30,305 bases of DNA from Euprymna scolopes (GCA_024364805.1 CM044514.1:80980208-81010512), one strand, 5' to 3'; counted from the stretch's first letter, positions 1 to 10,196 are shown. Translations and numbers: made by a program. The notes: generated by a model not told the origin, from the letters alone.

Positions 1-92
1 TTACCTCCTTTTTTTTCTTTACTTCCTTTTTTCTTTACTTCCTTTTCTTTACTTTTTTTTCTTTACTTCCTTTTTTCTTTACTTCATTTTTT
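1..92. repeat. Pyrimidine-rich tandem repeat (TTCTTTACTTCC-like)
   Basis: Imperfect tandem copies of a roughly 15-base unit built from CTTTACTTCC followed by a T run. It starts at the window edge, so the full array may be longer. Confidence 0.85.
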
Positions 93-299
93 TTATTTTT
101 TTAATGAATTTAATGTTGCGTTTAATATCAACAATATTTCTATTTATAATACATAAGAAATTTACATATAATATTTATTCGTATTTTACGACTGGGTGGT
201 TTGCTAGTATAGAAATAAAGAGATTTACTTTTAGTTATGCAAAAAGAATTAATTTTTTTTTCTTTTTTACAATTTTATTGGAGTTAAGGAAGGATCCTC

Positions 300-650
300 A
301 TATTGGATGCCAGACATTAACCTGCTACCTCATACCTTCCAATCGAGAGATCTTTTTAAGATTCTAAGCATCTCTTAAAGTGCAATTGTTTGTATTTCTC
401 TTGCACTTGGTTCACCGGATATATTTGTCATGTAATTTTTGAAATTTTATTTCCTGAATTCAGTTGCTCCCATAATTAGAGGAATTATGCAGATCTTCCT
501 AATATTCCAGTTTCTTTTCATATCGTACATAAGATCTTGGTATTTCGTTATTTTATCTTCACGGCTATATTTCACCCAGCATCATAGGAGACACTAACTT
601 TTACGAAGTTTGCTTCTTTCTCCTCCTTGTCCCAAATTTCTGTTTGATTA
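300..650 (-). mobile_element. C-terminal fragment of a third non-LTR retroelement family (lineage C)
   Basis: On the minus strand this reads, with stops and frame changes, as KYQDLMYDMKRNWN, then IIPLIMGATEF, then NYMTNISGEPSAREIQTIAL. This order matches the domain found after the reverse transcriptase in many invertebrate retroelement polyproteins, where a KYxDL...MW segment is followed by PxVIGALG...K...Y...IPG...EIQKIALLGTA. A second diverged copy lies at 26190-26510 on the other strand. Only this C-terminal piece remains; no polymerase motifs are present. The exact LINE clade cannot be fixed from the fragment. The match is from memory of the family pattern, not a search. Confidence 0.55.
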
Positions 651-844
651 AATTACTGTTTTCTAGGTACATTGCTGTGTAAATTTCATAATCACAATGA
701 ATGGCGTATGACTTATTTGCAACTGTTATTTCTGGTAAATGTTTCCAAGACTTGGTGCTACATTCGATATTCAACTTTTACAAATGGTCCAAACTCCATT
801 GTATCATCTTGTATAGTAGCACCCCCCTCCCCAGCAGAATCTTA
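651..844. other. AT-rich sequence, no feature seen
   Basis: No convincing coding potential. It contains a short C-rich patch near 822-834 and runs into the first copy of a direct repeat. Confidence 0.5.
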
Positions 845-1032
845 TGTCGCAGTTTATGAATTTTCAAATGAAATCTAAGTGGAACAAATAGTTGAAGGGG
901 GTTAGTTTCTATATAGTTAATTTAAATTGTACTTTTTCTTTATCTTTTTAGATATTAACATTTCTATCATTTAATGTTCACTACACAATATACACAAGCG
1001 ATAATTAAGGTCTTTAATTTCAAATAGTTCAT
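845..1032. repeat. Dispersed repeat R1, copy 1
   Basis: About 190 bases that recur, diverged, at 1830-2024. Shared blocks include AATTTTCAAATGAAATC, GGAACAAATGG/GGAACAAATAG, TTTTAGATATTA and TCTTTAATTTCA in the same order. It has no coding potential. The class is unknown; it may be a SINE or an old non-autonomous element. Confidence 0.7.
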
Positions 1033-1035
1033 ATT

Positions 1036-1101
1036 AGTACCATCACAGTACCATAGTACCATCACATATTATCACAGTACCAATAGTACCATCACATATT
1101 T
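1036..1101. repeat. Short tandem repeat with AGTACCATCACA units
   Basis: Three imperfect units of about 20-29 bases, each containing AGTACCATCACA or a shortened form, directly after repeat R1 copy 1. Confidence 0.8.
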
Positions 1102-1829
1102 CCTGTGGTTGAGGTTCATCAGGTCTTACTTTTTCAAATAAATTTTTCTTGTAAACTTTATTTTTTAATCTTCCACTTGATGATACCAATATAAATTAGA
1201 TACATACCATAAACACGTAGAAGAATTAGATAGCACAATATTAAGTTACTTTATTTCTATATTAGCAGGATAGGGAGTAGCGCCCAATGTTGCCCGGTCA
1301 TAAAATATGCTTAAATATTTCAATTCATGTAGATTTTGTATTATCAGAGTCAATTCTCTATTGACTATTATATTGGTCTTAATATATACTACTGATTTCA
1401 AAAGATTATAAAAAATGACTTGGATGTCCTCACCTAGAATCGAAACCAAAACATTTACTGCTCCAACAACGTTCCCTATCATTTGAGCTATTGACAGATG
1501 GCTAAGAAAGATCTAAAACCATGTCAAGCTAAGACTAAATTTGCGCATTTGCAAAAGTAATAGACATATGTCGACAAAATGAACATTTTTGCATTTCAAT
1601 TGCCAACATATTTCTGTACGCGTTATTCGTCCATCTAAACAAAGATTTTACTCATTATAAACCATCCTTGATGGACGATTACTTTTTCCTGTTAATTTCA
1701 GTGTTATGGGACTAGTATTTTAAGAGTTTATCGGTTAAATATTTTCGCACACATGCATGCATGTACTGTTTCATTTATATAGATTTTCCATAAGGACAAT
1801 ATAGAAGTAAAGAATAATTTCTTAAGAGA
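1102..1829. other. Non-coding spacer, nothing recognised
   Basis: AT-rich sequence between the two R1 copies. The minus-strand open frame at 1246-1482 has no recognisable motif. No RNA gene or transposon end was seen. Confidence 0.5.
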
Positions 1830-2024
1830 GACATCACAGTTTATAAATTTTCAAATGAAATCAAAATGGAACAAATGGCTGCTGCGTTTATGACGCAATG
1901 GGATATGAGATTCTATTTTCTATGAAAATTTAAAAAAAAATTTTTTCTTTTAGATATTACTATTTTTACACTTAAATGTTAATTACAGACAAGATACAAA
2001 GAATAATTGAATTCTTTAATTTCA
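1830..2024. repeat. Dispersed repeat R1, copy 2, interrupted by a LINE
   Basis: Second copy of the 845-1032 repeat in the same orientation. It stops at TAATTTCAT (2018-2026), exactly where the poly-T of the minus-strand LINE begins, so the LINE probably inserted into this repeat. Confidence 0.65.
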
Positions 2025-2808
2025 TTTTTTTTTTTTTTTTTTACTCACGTTCACCATAACAAAGCATATCACTTAGACGTAAGAGGCTACTATTTGGGAC
2101 CATGCCTAGGAAAGATTAACAAGATGTTGGTTTACATTACATTTAAACTTCTGCATATCGTACAGCCAGAGAAACAGGTAGCAGGAAGGGAATTTCAAAG
2201 TCTAGCTATTCGAGGGAAGAAACTATTAGAATAGAAACCTTTCTGGCATTTAGATACCTCAACAGTGAAGGGGTAGGATTTTGTTGCTACGCGGGTTTGT
2301 CAGATATGCACATCGAAGGGGCACAAGTGCAACAAGTACATGAGAGCACATTCCATTAAAATATTTGAAAAACAGGCACAGAGGTGAAATATAGCAGCGA
2401 TGAGACAACTAAGTGGGATCTATTAAATTGGAAACTCTTTTTTGGGCCCTATCCAAGTGGAAAAGGCTAGTGGTAGATGCACCAGCCCAGATGTGGCAAC
2501 ATAACTCTATACATGAGCGAATGGTAACCTTGTAGAGGTACAGGATACTCTCAGGTATAAGTAGTTTACTAGCTCGATAGAGGGAACCCACATTCTTTGC
2601 AGCAGCCTTTGCAATGTCCTCAATGTATTTGTTCCCGTTCATATTATGCATGAATGTTAGGCCGAGGAGTTTGAAGGAAGAATTCCCAAGCATGGTGTTA
2701 TTTGTCATGGATATCGATGGTTGGAGAGGCGTCTTGTAATTGTTTAAGGAGAGCAGCTTAGTCTTACTAGCATTAAATGTTACCATCCATTTGCGGCCCC
2801 ATTCCACT
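2025..2808 (-). mobile_element. LINE lineage B, 3' fragment (jockey-like)
   Basis: 5'-truncated non-LTR retrotransposon on the minus strand. The poly-A tail is the T run at 2025-2042. The readable part (2409-2807) is the C-terminal part of the reverse transcriptase, beyond the catalytic palm: VTFNASKTKLLSL, then FKLLGLTF, then ILYLYKVTIRSCIELCCHIW and DRAQKRV. The usual RPxMEYCCHIW has become RSCIELCCHIW. The YADD catalytic motif is absent because truncation falls just upstream. About 360 bases of 3' sequence follow the frame and match the 3' part of the copy at 3870-4914. TAATTTCAT before the tail and TAATATTTCAT after the 5' end may be the remains of a target-site duplication. Confidence 0.85.
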
Positions 2809-3869
2809 AATATTTCATATTTATATTTTTAATGGTGGTTGTATAAGTCACATTTTCTGCAGATGCATTGTTATGGGATAAGCTGATTGATCCATTTTAG
2901 GATTAATGGATTTACCCAGAGACAATAAACACAGTTACATCTAACGTCATGGCAGCGATTGATGGCAGTCATGGCACCAAAATCATGACGTATATTTCTG
3001 TAACATTTGTTAAGACGTTTTTTTTTGTTTATAATGTCAATGTGTTCGTCTTGTGTAGCCGTAAATTTATCTTTGTTTTTTATTTATAAAATCCATTTTG
3101 TAAATTTTATTTTCCAATTATTAAAGGCAGGGGACATGAGATTTTCTTTAACAAGAGCAATTTCTCCTTATCCGACTTCCAAATTGCATTCAATACTTTG
3201 ATTATATTTAAAATCGATACACTTGACTTGTATTGTGTCTGCCTTTGCAAAACATCTTGTGAGATTAAGAACATGGTGTGAGAGGATGAGAGATTCGATG
3301 GTGGACAGCCTTTGTTAGAATAAAGACCCTTGTGAATCCAGCAGCTGACATTTACTCATGCCAATAAGCAATATTGTCTTGGATCTGTTACCTACCTCTT
3401 AAATTTGCAGGTCGGATGGACGAAAGCAGTAGTTCTTCATTTCAACCCAACCTATCACACACCAGCCCCTTCAACCGTGCTAGTTGTCATATAGAAACTG
3501 AATTCTTTTGTTACCATTTTTCCCTAGCTTGAAAGTATATATAATATATAAAGAGAAGACAGTCTGATTATTAGATTTTGTCATAGATTCTGTTCTGCAA
3601 TATTCATATTTCGTTCTGAATAGCCAATTTTACTTTTCTCTCTTGGATTAAGTTCTTTTGAATTATTTTTTTTTTTGCTTTAGTTTTTCAGAAAATACTT
3701 ATTCTAGCCCAGAACATTGTTAAACTGAAGCAATTTTTCGCTAATCATTTTCATAATGTGGGTTGTTTACGTCTGTAATATAAAAGGTAAATTCTTAAAC
3801 CATAGACATTGTATAAAAAAAAAAAGTGAGATTTTCTCAGATGCTGAAAATGATTCAATTAAAAAAAAA
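2809..3869. other. Non-coding spacer, nothing recognised
   Basis: AT-rich spacer between two minus-strand LINE fragments. The small open frames at 3007-3201 and 3756-3995 carry no motif, and the second overlaps the next LINE's 3' region in antisense. The 3240-3480 part is less AT-rich but I could not assign it. Confidence 0.5.
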
Positions 3870-4914
3870 TTTTTTTATAACATTTTCACCCCAAACAAGG
3901 CACATTGCCACTTTGTTGTAGGGGGCTACTATCAGGGACATAAGCATCAGGAGTACTGTGTTGAGCAGAAAGAGGTCGGTTCACGTTACACTTGAACTTC
4001 TACATGTCAGTACAGTTGGGGAAGCAGGGACCCGGAGGGGATTCCAAAGTCTAGCAGTTCTGGTAAAGAAACTACTGGAGTAGAAAGCTCTCTTACATCT
4101 AGGGATCTCTACTGTGAAGGGGTGGGATTTAACTGCTTACTGGGTTTGTCAGGGGGTATTTACGTCGAGAGGGCACAAGTGCTTGCAGTTTGTCAGAGCA
4201 TTCGTCGTCAAAGTACTAGTAAAATAGGCAGAGGGATGCAACATTTCGTCGATGTGACAGAGGCTAGAGGCTGAAGTTTAGATGACAGTTCAGGACTTAT
4301 CAGATTGATGACTCTTTTGAACCTTGTCTAAGAGCGAAAGACTAGTAGCAGATGCACCAGCCCAAATATGACAACAATACCCCATACATGGGCGAATGGT
4401 GGCCTTATAGAGGTACAGGATACTTTCGGCCGTTAGTAGCTTCTAGCACGGTAGAGTGAACCTACCTTTTTCACAGCGGTCCTGACAATACTCTCAATGT
4501 AATTGTTCCAACTCATACTTCCCGTGAGCGTAAAAGATGTATTTTCAGATAAAGAGTCAATGGCCATTGCTATTGGTGGTAGAGAAGGTTCCTTGTATTT
4601 ATTGAAGGAAACAAGTTTAGTCTTGGAAGCATTGAATGTGACCATCCATTTTTGTCCCCATTCCACTACAGACCGGAGGTCATCCTCTAGTGTTCCTGCC
4701 ATTTCTTTAGATATGTGTTCATTTGTTTTCCTGTCGTGTTTGTTTTAGAGCGTGGTGTCGTCAACATATATACTCATCTCACAAACAATTTTGTTAGGGA
4801 GGTCATTTATGAATATTAGCAATAACAGAGGTCCAAGGATAGACCCCTGAGGCACTCCCGCATTTATATCACATTGTTTAGATGTACGACCGTCAAGGAA
4901 AACCTGGATAATGA
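3870..4914 (-). mobile_element. LINE lineage B, RT and 3' region
   Basis: Longest lineage B copy. Reading the minus strand from 4914: VFLDGRTSKQ, then INAGVPQGSILGP (RT motif B), then INDLPNK, then YVDDTTL at 4757-4768, the catalytic YADD box with Ala changed to Val. The frame breaks near 4740 and resumes in another frame at 4702 with VEWGQKWMVTFNASKTK, then WNNYIESI and VGSLYRAR before ending near 4433. The segment normally reading LLGLTFTPDLKW is shortened, so a small deletion is likely. The 3' non-coding half (3880-4400) aligns by eye with that of the 2025-2808 copy. The tail is a short T run at 3870-3876. It is not functional. Confidence 0.85.
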
Positions 4915-5486
4915 TATTAATGCGATATAATATTTGATTAATTTCTCGGAATTTAATACTAATATCCATTTAAACAAAGATTTTCTTATATTAAAACATA
5001 TGCATTGAAGATTGATACCATGCCAAGTTCCCTTTAACGTTTTTGTTCCATATCAATGTTAAAAAATGGATAAACAAGGAATTGTGGTTCAGAACGGTCC
5101 AAGAATTTGTTATAAATTGGAGGAAGGAATTTAAGCTTGAACATAATTAGTAACCCATCGCCACTCAACGGTTGTGAGTTTAAACTATTGAAACGGTCCT
5201 GAAACACCTGAAATCATGATATTTAAAGAGGAGTTAACAAGAAATGTGTTCTGTCCTACTGGTTGACTAATTCTATATAGTTGGGTCAAACTAAAATTAT
5301 GTTTATTAAAATTTATTGTTTTTATACTATTTTTGTTGCCCCATAAGAAATGCCCGAATTCAGTTATAACTGCAATCATGTGTTTAAAAGTTTATCTGAA
5401 ACTCTTGTTGGAATAGCAATTGTGTTATGTTTTCTTGTGTTCAACACATATTTTTAAAAACTAATACATAAAGTCAAGTTGGTCTC
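4915..5486. other. Non-coding spacer, nothing recognised
   Basis: AT-rich sequence between LINE copies of opposite orientation. The stretch at 4968-4990 (CCATTTAAACAAAGATTTT) nearly repeats 1631-1650, but no longer shared block was seen. Confidence 0.45.
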
Positions 5487-5777
5487 TTAAACGTAGATTC
5501 CATGAACAGAGCTTCTTTCTTAGAACTGCACGCCTGTGGAATTGTCTTCCGTTTTCCTGCTTTCCGGCTGACTACAATATGGTTGTCTTCAAGTCTAACG
5601 TAAATAAGTTCTTGATGAGACGTTCCATATAAGTTATCAAATTTACCAAATTTTCATTACTAATGATTACTATATTGTCCAATTTCTAATGTACACTCTT
5701 TAACCCTTATCCTTGAGTGGCCTCTTGGCCTTGATAATGTGGTGATGCCTATGTAAAAAAAAAAAAAAAAAAAAAAT
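5487..5777 (+). mobile_element. LINE lineage A, short 3' end copy
   Basis: A 5'-truncated insertion holding only the last ~40 codons and the 3' untranslated region, ending in 23 A at 5755-5777. It reads FHEQSFFLRTARLWNCLPF, then DYNMVVFKSNVNKFLMRRSI and a stop. It is nearly identical to the 3' end of the copy at 8589-9877, with about nine differences over about 268 bases counted by eye. That makes it one of the youngest insertions here. Confidence 0.9.
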
Positions 5778-6531
5778 TCTTTGTCATAGAGATTTTTTCT
5801 GCCAAATTAATATTTGATTCTGGTTTATGTTTTTCTTGTTGCAGCATACTCGTGAGAATACATAATTAAATTTATCCTAAACATACTTTGTCTTTGACAG
5901 AATTATTTTAAAATAACAATTTAAAAAATTTTAATCTGTTGTTTTCTATGCAGATTTACTTGTCTTTGAATGAAACCAAAAATAATATTCAAAATAAAGA
6001 GAAAGACTATATAATAAAAACAAAACGCATAACAAATTGTAAAACATACCGGGCAATTCTAGGTAAGTATAGCTATTTTCTTGCAAAATGCTTGCAGGTT
6101 TGTGTCATGATCACTGCTCTTGTAATTCACTAGGGGTGTTAATTTGTTACAAAATGGCCCGAGGTTCGTTCTGCATGCAGTGATTGTTTGATTTGCGAAA
6201 ATTGTTAATTCATTGTAAAACAGTGTGTCATGGTCAGTCAATGATTGATTGACAATGGCTGATAATGCTGTCAGGAATTCATGTTGCTGTCAGTTCCTGT
6301 TTGATTTGTGACAAAAACTTTTACAATATCCTAATTAAGTACCTGCAGAAAAAAATGAATTTTATTTTTCCTTCAGTTTAAGAATTTACTTTCTGATTCC
6401 TGTAGAGAATTTAGAAATATTTTCAACTTTCAAACTCTTACTAATAAAACAAAATTTAAATCCAGCCTCTTATTATTTATAAAATAAAGCGGACGTTGGC
6501 TTTACAAAACACCAGCGATGTTTATATGAAT
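5778..6531. other. Spacer with weak internal repeats
   Basis: Non-coding. Between 6080 and 6320 short related phrases recur (GTTTGATTTGCGA and GTTTGATTTGTGA; GTTAATTTGTTACAAAATGG and GTTAATTCATTGTAAAACAG), suggesting old local duplication. The small frames at 5939-6133 (+) and 6059-6241 (-) overlap and look fortuitous. Confidence 0.45.
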
Positions 6532-6717
6532 TAATAAATAGGGCTATGACAACAGCATATTCTTTTCATTGTCATGACTCTCTAGTATATATCTGACATA
6601 GTTAATCAACCAAGAACCACATCACTCTATATAAAAGCATATAAGATATCAATGGCTACACGTTCGAGAGTCAAAACAATGAAAAGAATATGCTGTTCTC
6701 CTCGCTCTATTAATAAA
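6532..6717. repeat. Short foldback (hairpin) element, ~186 bp
   Basis: Inverted arms of about 51 bases at 6532-6582 and 6666-6717 sharing AACAGCATATTCTTTTCATT and its complement, starting and ending with TTAATA/TATTAATAAA. The 83-base centre is AT-rich and non-coding. This is the structure of a small MITE or foldback transposon. No transposase is present. Confidence 0.75.
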
Positions 6718-6810
6718 CCAAAAGGGCAATGAAACACCAACTCTTAACATTTTAACCTCTATGCTCTCGTTCCACACACACGATGAAAATTATGAAAATA
6801 ATATTCCAAC

Positions 6811-6975
6811 GTGATAGAGAGATGAAAAAGGAACAATCTAAAATTATATGTTCATCAACGTTTCGACTTTATTTAAAGACTTCCTCGGTATGATTCCTGG
6901 GGAAGTCTTCAAATAAAGACGAAATGTTGATGAACATATTCTAGTTTGTTCTTTTTTCATCTTTCCATCTCACTC
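6811..6975. repeat. Long hairpin repeat with GTCGAAACGTT-type motif
   Basis: Arms of about 74 bases (6811-6884 and 6901-6975) are inverted copies, roughly 80% alike by eye, around a 16-base loop. The inner arm carries AAGACTTCC and its complement, next to CGTTTCGACTTTATTTAAAG. Such a palindrome would fold into one long stem. No coding potential. Confidence 0.8.
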
Positions 6976-7314
6976 AAACACGCGCGTCTGTATGCTAGGT
7001 GGTGTTCATTATCCATTGTGTTCACATTTGTTTTGTAGATATTTATATATTCTATAGACGTTTATGTAAAGTACCTAAGCTAAAATTAAACATGATTTAA
7101 TAAGACAAAGCAAACGTATGTAAGAAAAAAAAAAAAAAAAAAAAAAAGGAAATGAAAAAAGCACGTAACGACAACTCTTAATAAATGAATAGTTCATTTT
7201 CCTCAGCTGGTTTTTCTTTTAAGGTAAGTTTTAAACATTGACTAGTCAGGATCATTGTTTTGTAAGCTTAAATCCGATTTAGACATAACTTGTAAAATCC
7301 AGCCAACGTACATA
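6976..7314. other. Spacer with a 24-base poly-A run (7124-7147)
   Basis: The A run could be the tail of an old plus-strand retroinsertion, but nothing recognisable lies upstream of it, so it may be a simple repeat. Confidence 0.4.
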
Positions 7315-7398
7315 TATCTCGACCATCAGGAATTGTCATCCTACACTGATGATTGCGTAAGCTGTAACACTAGTGTCTGTAGGTATAAAAGAATAATA
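7315..7398. repeat. Dispersed repeat R2, copy 1
   Basis: Shares the conserved core CAGGAATTGTCATCCTACAC, then TGATGATTGC and TAGTGTCTGTA with 7646-7725 in the same orientation. Non-coding; class unknown. Confidence 0.75.
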
Positions 7399-7645
7399 AT
7401 TCTTTACTTATAATTATCAAGTCCTTTTAAGAATACTTAAGGGTGGGCACTGTTTGGGTAGTATAAACTATGAGGCAGTCAACTAGCGTTTATGCAATGT
7501 TAATTGTTTCTGACGTTCGAACACTCTGGATTGTATAATGTCTGTACTCGAATTGAGCGTTTTTTAGTTATTAATTCCCTTCATTCTTTTATCGATTGTT
7601 TGGTTGCCCAGAGATAAAGGCTCAGCAAATGGAGTTTGAATCTCC
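7399..7645. other. Spacer between R2 copies
   Basis: Non-coding. Just before R2 copy 2, GGAGTTTGAATCTC (7631-7644) vaguely resembles a Pol III B box, so R2 could be a tRNA-derived SINE body; no convincing A box was found. Confidence 0.3.
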
Positions 7646-7725
7646 CAACCGTCAGGAATTGTCATCCTACACTGATGATTGCATAAGCATGAAATACGAG
7701 TGTCTGTATCCATGAAAGTATAATT
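7646..7725. repeat. Dispersed repeat R2, copy 2
   Basis: Direct-repeat partner of 7315-7398, with the same core of 33 or more bases and a few substitutions (TGATTGCATAAGC versus TGATTGCGTAAGC). Confidence 0.75.
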
Positions 7726-7730
7726 ATGAT

Positions 7731-7834
7731 ACAGCCTAATTCTTATTCTCCAAATGTACTTGGATGTGTAAGAGAATAATTATATATATATATATATATA
7801 TATATAACCTAATTCTTATTCTCCAAATGTACTT
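7731..7834. repeat. 31-bp direct repeats flanking a (TA)n microsatellite
   Basis: CCTAATTCTTATTCTCCAAA followed by TGTACTTG occurs at about 7736-7762 and again at about 7807-7833, with a (TA)n tract (about 7780-7806) between them. This looks like a tandem duplication later enlarged by slippage. Confidence 0.8.
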
Positions 7835-8588
7835 GAAAAGTGACCCCATTATTACAAATGCAAAAAATCAATAAACTATGATACACAGAATTTTTTTTTA
7901 CTTCATTAATTCATATTCTATTAAGATCAATTTCATATTACTCATTTTGCATGAATTTATTTAAACTGTGATGAAATCTGTAAAAGCCGATTCAAAAGAT
8001 TAAATCATAACATGCGCTTGTAGTTTTAAGCAAATTTACAAGTGAATGAAATTATATTACAATATATTCAATTAGATCAAACGACAGCTAATGCAAAATC
8101 CATTGAATTTAATTGAAGTGCTTATTTTAACGGAACATGCTGTGCGCTTGAGAAAAATGTATTGCATTTTATACTCAATACAATTGAAAATGTATTCATA
8201 TTATTACTATGTATCAATGTAGCGTAGAATGGCGGTTTCTTCTATCCCACATATTGTTCAGCGTCCTGTTCATAGACAGAAACAGCTGTTTATCTCTGTT
8301 GCTGACACATAGTAGTCAGCTCTTTAGATAGTGACATCGTCAGCAATGGGGACAATAGCACATACACACAGATATTGATCATTTTTTTTTATTTTCTTGA
8401 TAATTAAAAATAGAAACGATTAAAGAGAACTCCATTTTGCTCTAAGATTTTTAATTTTTACAGAAATTGCATTTATTTATAGGACAATATTTTTTAATTC
8501 AAAAAGTTATGTATCAAAAAGATTCTGTTGAACGTCAATGACGTATATTAAGTAAAATCCTAAAAGAAAATTCAGGATTGACACAAAA
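7835..8588. other. AT-rich spacer, nothing recognised
   Basis: No open frame, RNA gene or repeat end could be supported. A slightly more GC-rich patch lies at 8220-8360. Confidence 0.45.
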
Positions 8589-9574
8589 GGATTAGCAAAT
8601 CTCTCGACGGTGGCAATCTTTCTAGGGCAATTGCTCTTGACATATCTAAAGCCTTTGATAGGGTATGGCATAAAGGTTTACTTCATAAGATCGCTAGCTA
8701 TGGTATAGCTGGAAATGTCTTCTCAATTATTAAATCATTTCTTTCTGATAGGTTCATAAGAGTAGTAGTTGAGGGGCAAAAATCAGAAGCTCACGGTATT
8801 AATGCCGGTGTCCCTCAGGGATCCATCCTGGGCCCAACTCTTTTCTTGATCTACATTAATGATCTTCCAAATAACATCCTTACATCATTTGTAGACATTT
8901 ATGCTGACGACACTACCATCTATGGTAGCACATCTAAGACAGTAAACGACCAAGTTCTCTCCAATTCTCTCTCTTCTGATCTTGAGCACGTAGTACAATG
9001 GGGAAAGGAGTGGCTGGTTACTTTTAATGCATCTAAAACCAAGCTTCTCTCTTTATATCATCAACATTCTAATCCACATCTGGCATCAATTGAAATGAAT
9101 GGCTCTCGTCTTCAGGAGGCCTCAAGTTTTGACAAGCTTCTGGGCTTGACCATTACTCCTGATCTTAAATGGAACACGTACATCAAATCTGTTGCCAAGG
9201 CCGCTGGAAAAATGGGCGGATCTTTCTATCGATCCGGTAAATATCTCACTGCTGATGCTATTCTCTATCTATATAAGAGCCAGGTACGTCCAAGGATGGA
9301 ATACTGTTGTCACATCTGGGCAGGAGCTGCTAGAAAGGACTTGTCCTGCCTTGATAGAGTTCAAAATAGACTTCGTAGCCTCGTAGGAGATGTCCTTTTC
9401 TCCTCCTTGCAACCTCTATCTCGCAGAAGAGATGTTGCGAGTTTATCTCTGATGTATCGTTATTTTCATAGAAAGTGTTCGACTGAGCTTCAATCTATGG
9501 TCCCCCCTCGCCAAACTTTCACAAGAAACACTCGTCTAGCTGTAAACGCTATCAATAATTCCCCCCACTCTTAA
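8586..9574 (+). pseudogene. Truncated LINE reverse transcriptase (lineage A)
   Basis: RNA-directed DNA polymerase fragment. In one open frame: ALDISKAFDRVWHKGL (motif A with its catalytic Asp), INAGVPQGSILGPTLFLIY (motif B), YADD at 8900-8911 (catalytic motif C), then VTFNASKTKLLSL, LLGLTITPDLKWNTYI and RPRMEYCCHIWAGA of the post-palm region. There is no natural start: the frame is entered mid-domain by 5' truncation. It stops at NNSPHS, where the related copy at 27338-28750 reads SHSLFVSKLKHRF. One TTA-to-TAA change explains this, because homologous sequence (KRRFHEQSFFLRTARLW) continues in frame beyond the stop. The endonuclease and RT fingers are missing. Confidence 0.9.
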
Positions 9575-9877
9575 TCTGTGCCTAAACGTAAACGTAGATT
9601 CCATGAACAAAGCTTCTTTCTTAGAACTGCACGCCTGTGGAATTGTCTTCCGTTTTCCTGCTTTCCGGCTGACTACAATATGGTTGTGTTCAAGTCTAAC
9701 GTAAATAAGTTCTTGATGAGACGTTCCATATAAGTTATCAAATTTACCGAAGTTTCATTACTACTGATTACTCTATTGTCCAATTTCTACTGTACACTCT
9801 TTAACCTTTATCCTTGAGTGGCCTCTTAGCCTTGATAATGTGGTGATGCCTATGTAAAAAAAAAAGAAAAAAAAAAA
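8589..9877 (+). mobile_element. LINE lineage A, RT-containing copy
   Basis: 5'-truncated jockey-like non-LTR retrotransposon that begins inside the reverse transcriptase and runs through the 3' untranslated region to an A-rich tail (9856-9877, interrupted by one G). The coding part is open for about 330 codons, so the copy is young. Its 3' end is almost identical to the 5487-5777 copy. Downstream of the tail the sequence becomes ordinary AT-rich spacer. No clear target-site duplication was found. Retrotransposition in trans would need an intact source elsewhere. Confidence 0.93.
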
Positions 9878-10146
9878 GAGTCAGACGAAATATTCATATA
9901 CAAGATATCTTTGTACATTACGTCCCACATACATATATAGAATGACTTTAGCAAATTTAATTACATTTCAGGAACCTTGTACTTGTCTGGACAGAAAAAG
10001 ATCTTTCAGCCTTGACGAAGCACACAGCTGCTAAAACGTAATTGAATTTTCGTGGGCCGTTCTAATATTTATATAATACATACTTAGTATTGTGCACTTT
10101 TGAAGAAAATATTGGCATTGTTCATTTTATCAATATATCTAAAATT

Positions 10147-10148
<2 letters not shown>
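9878..10148. other. Spacer with a GACGAAG...AAAACGT repeat fragment
   Basis: Around 10013-10040 the sequence CCTTGACGAAGCACA, then GCTAAAACGT resembles the inner parts of the hairpin repeats at 6811-6975 and 17397-17742. Otherwise nothing is recognised. Confidence 0.35.

Positions 10149-10196
<48 letters not shown>
10149..10196. repeat. (AT)n microsatellite
   Basis: About 23 uninterrupted AT units. The Ile-Tyr-rich open frame over this stretch is an artefact of the repeat. Confidence 0.95.

Noticed and set aside
104-367. 87-residue plus-strand open frame
   Set aside because: Phe/Ile/Tyr-rich product expected from T-rich sequence, no motif, and it overlaps the antisense retroelement fragment.
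6532-6975. Closely spaced inverted repeats considered as a CRISPR-like array
   Set aside because: Arms are long, unequal and unrelated to each other; there are no regular direct repeats and spacers, and the context is an animal genome.
7124-7147. Poly-A run as the tail of a processed pseudogene
   Set aside because: No coding remnant or repeat can be read upstream, and no target-site duplication was found.
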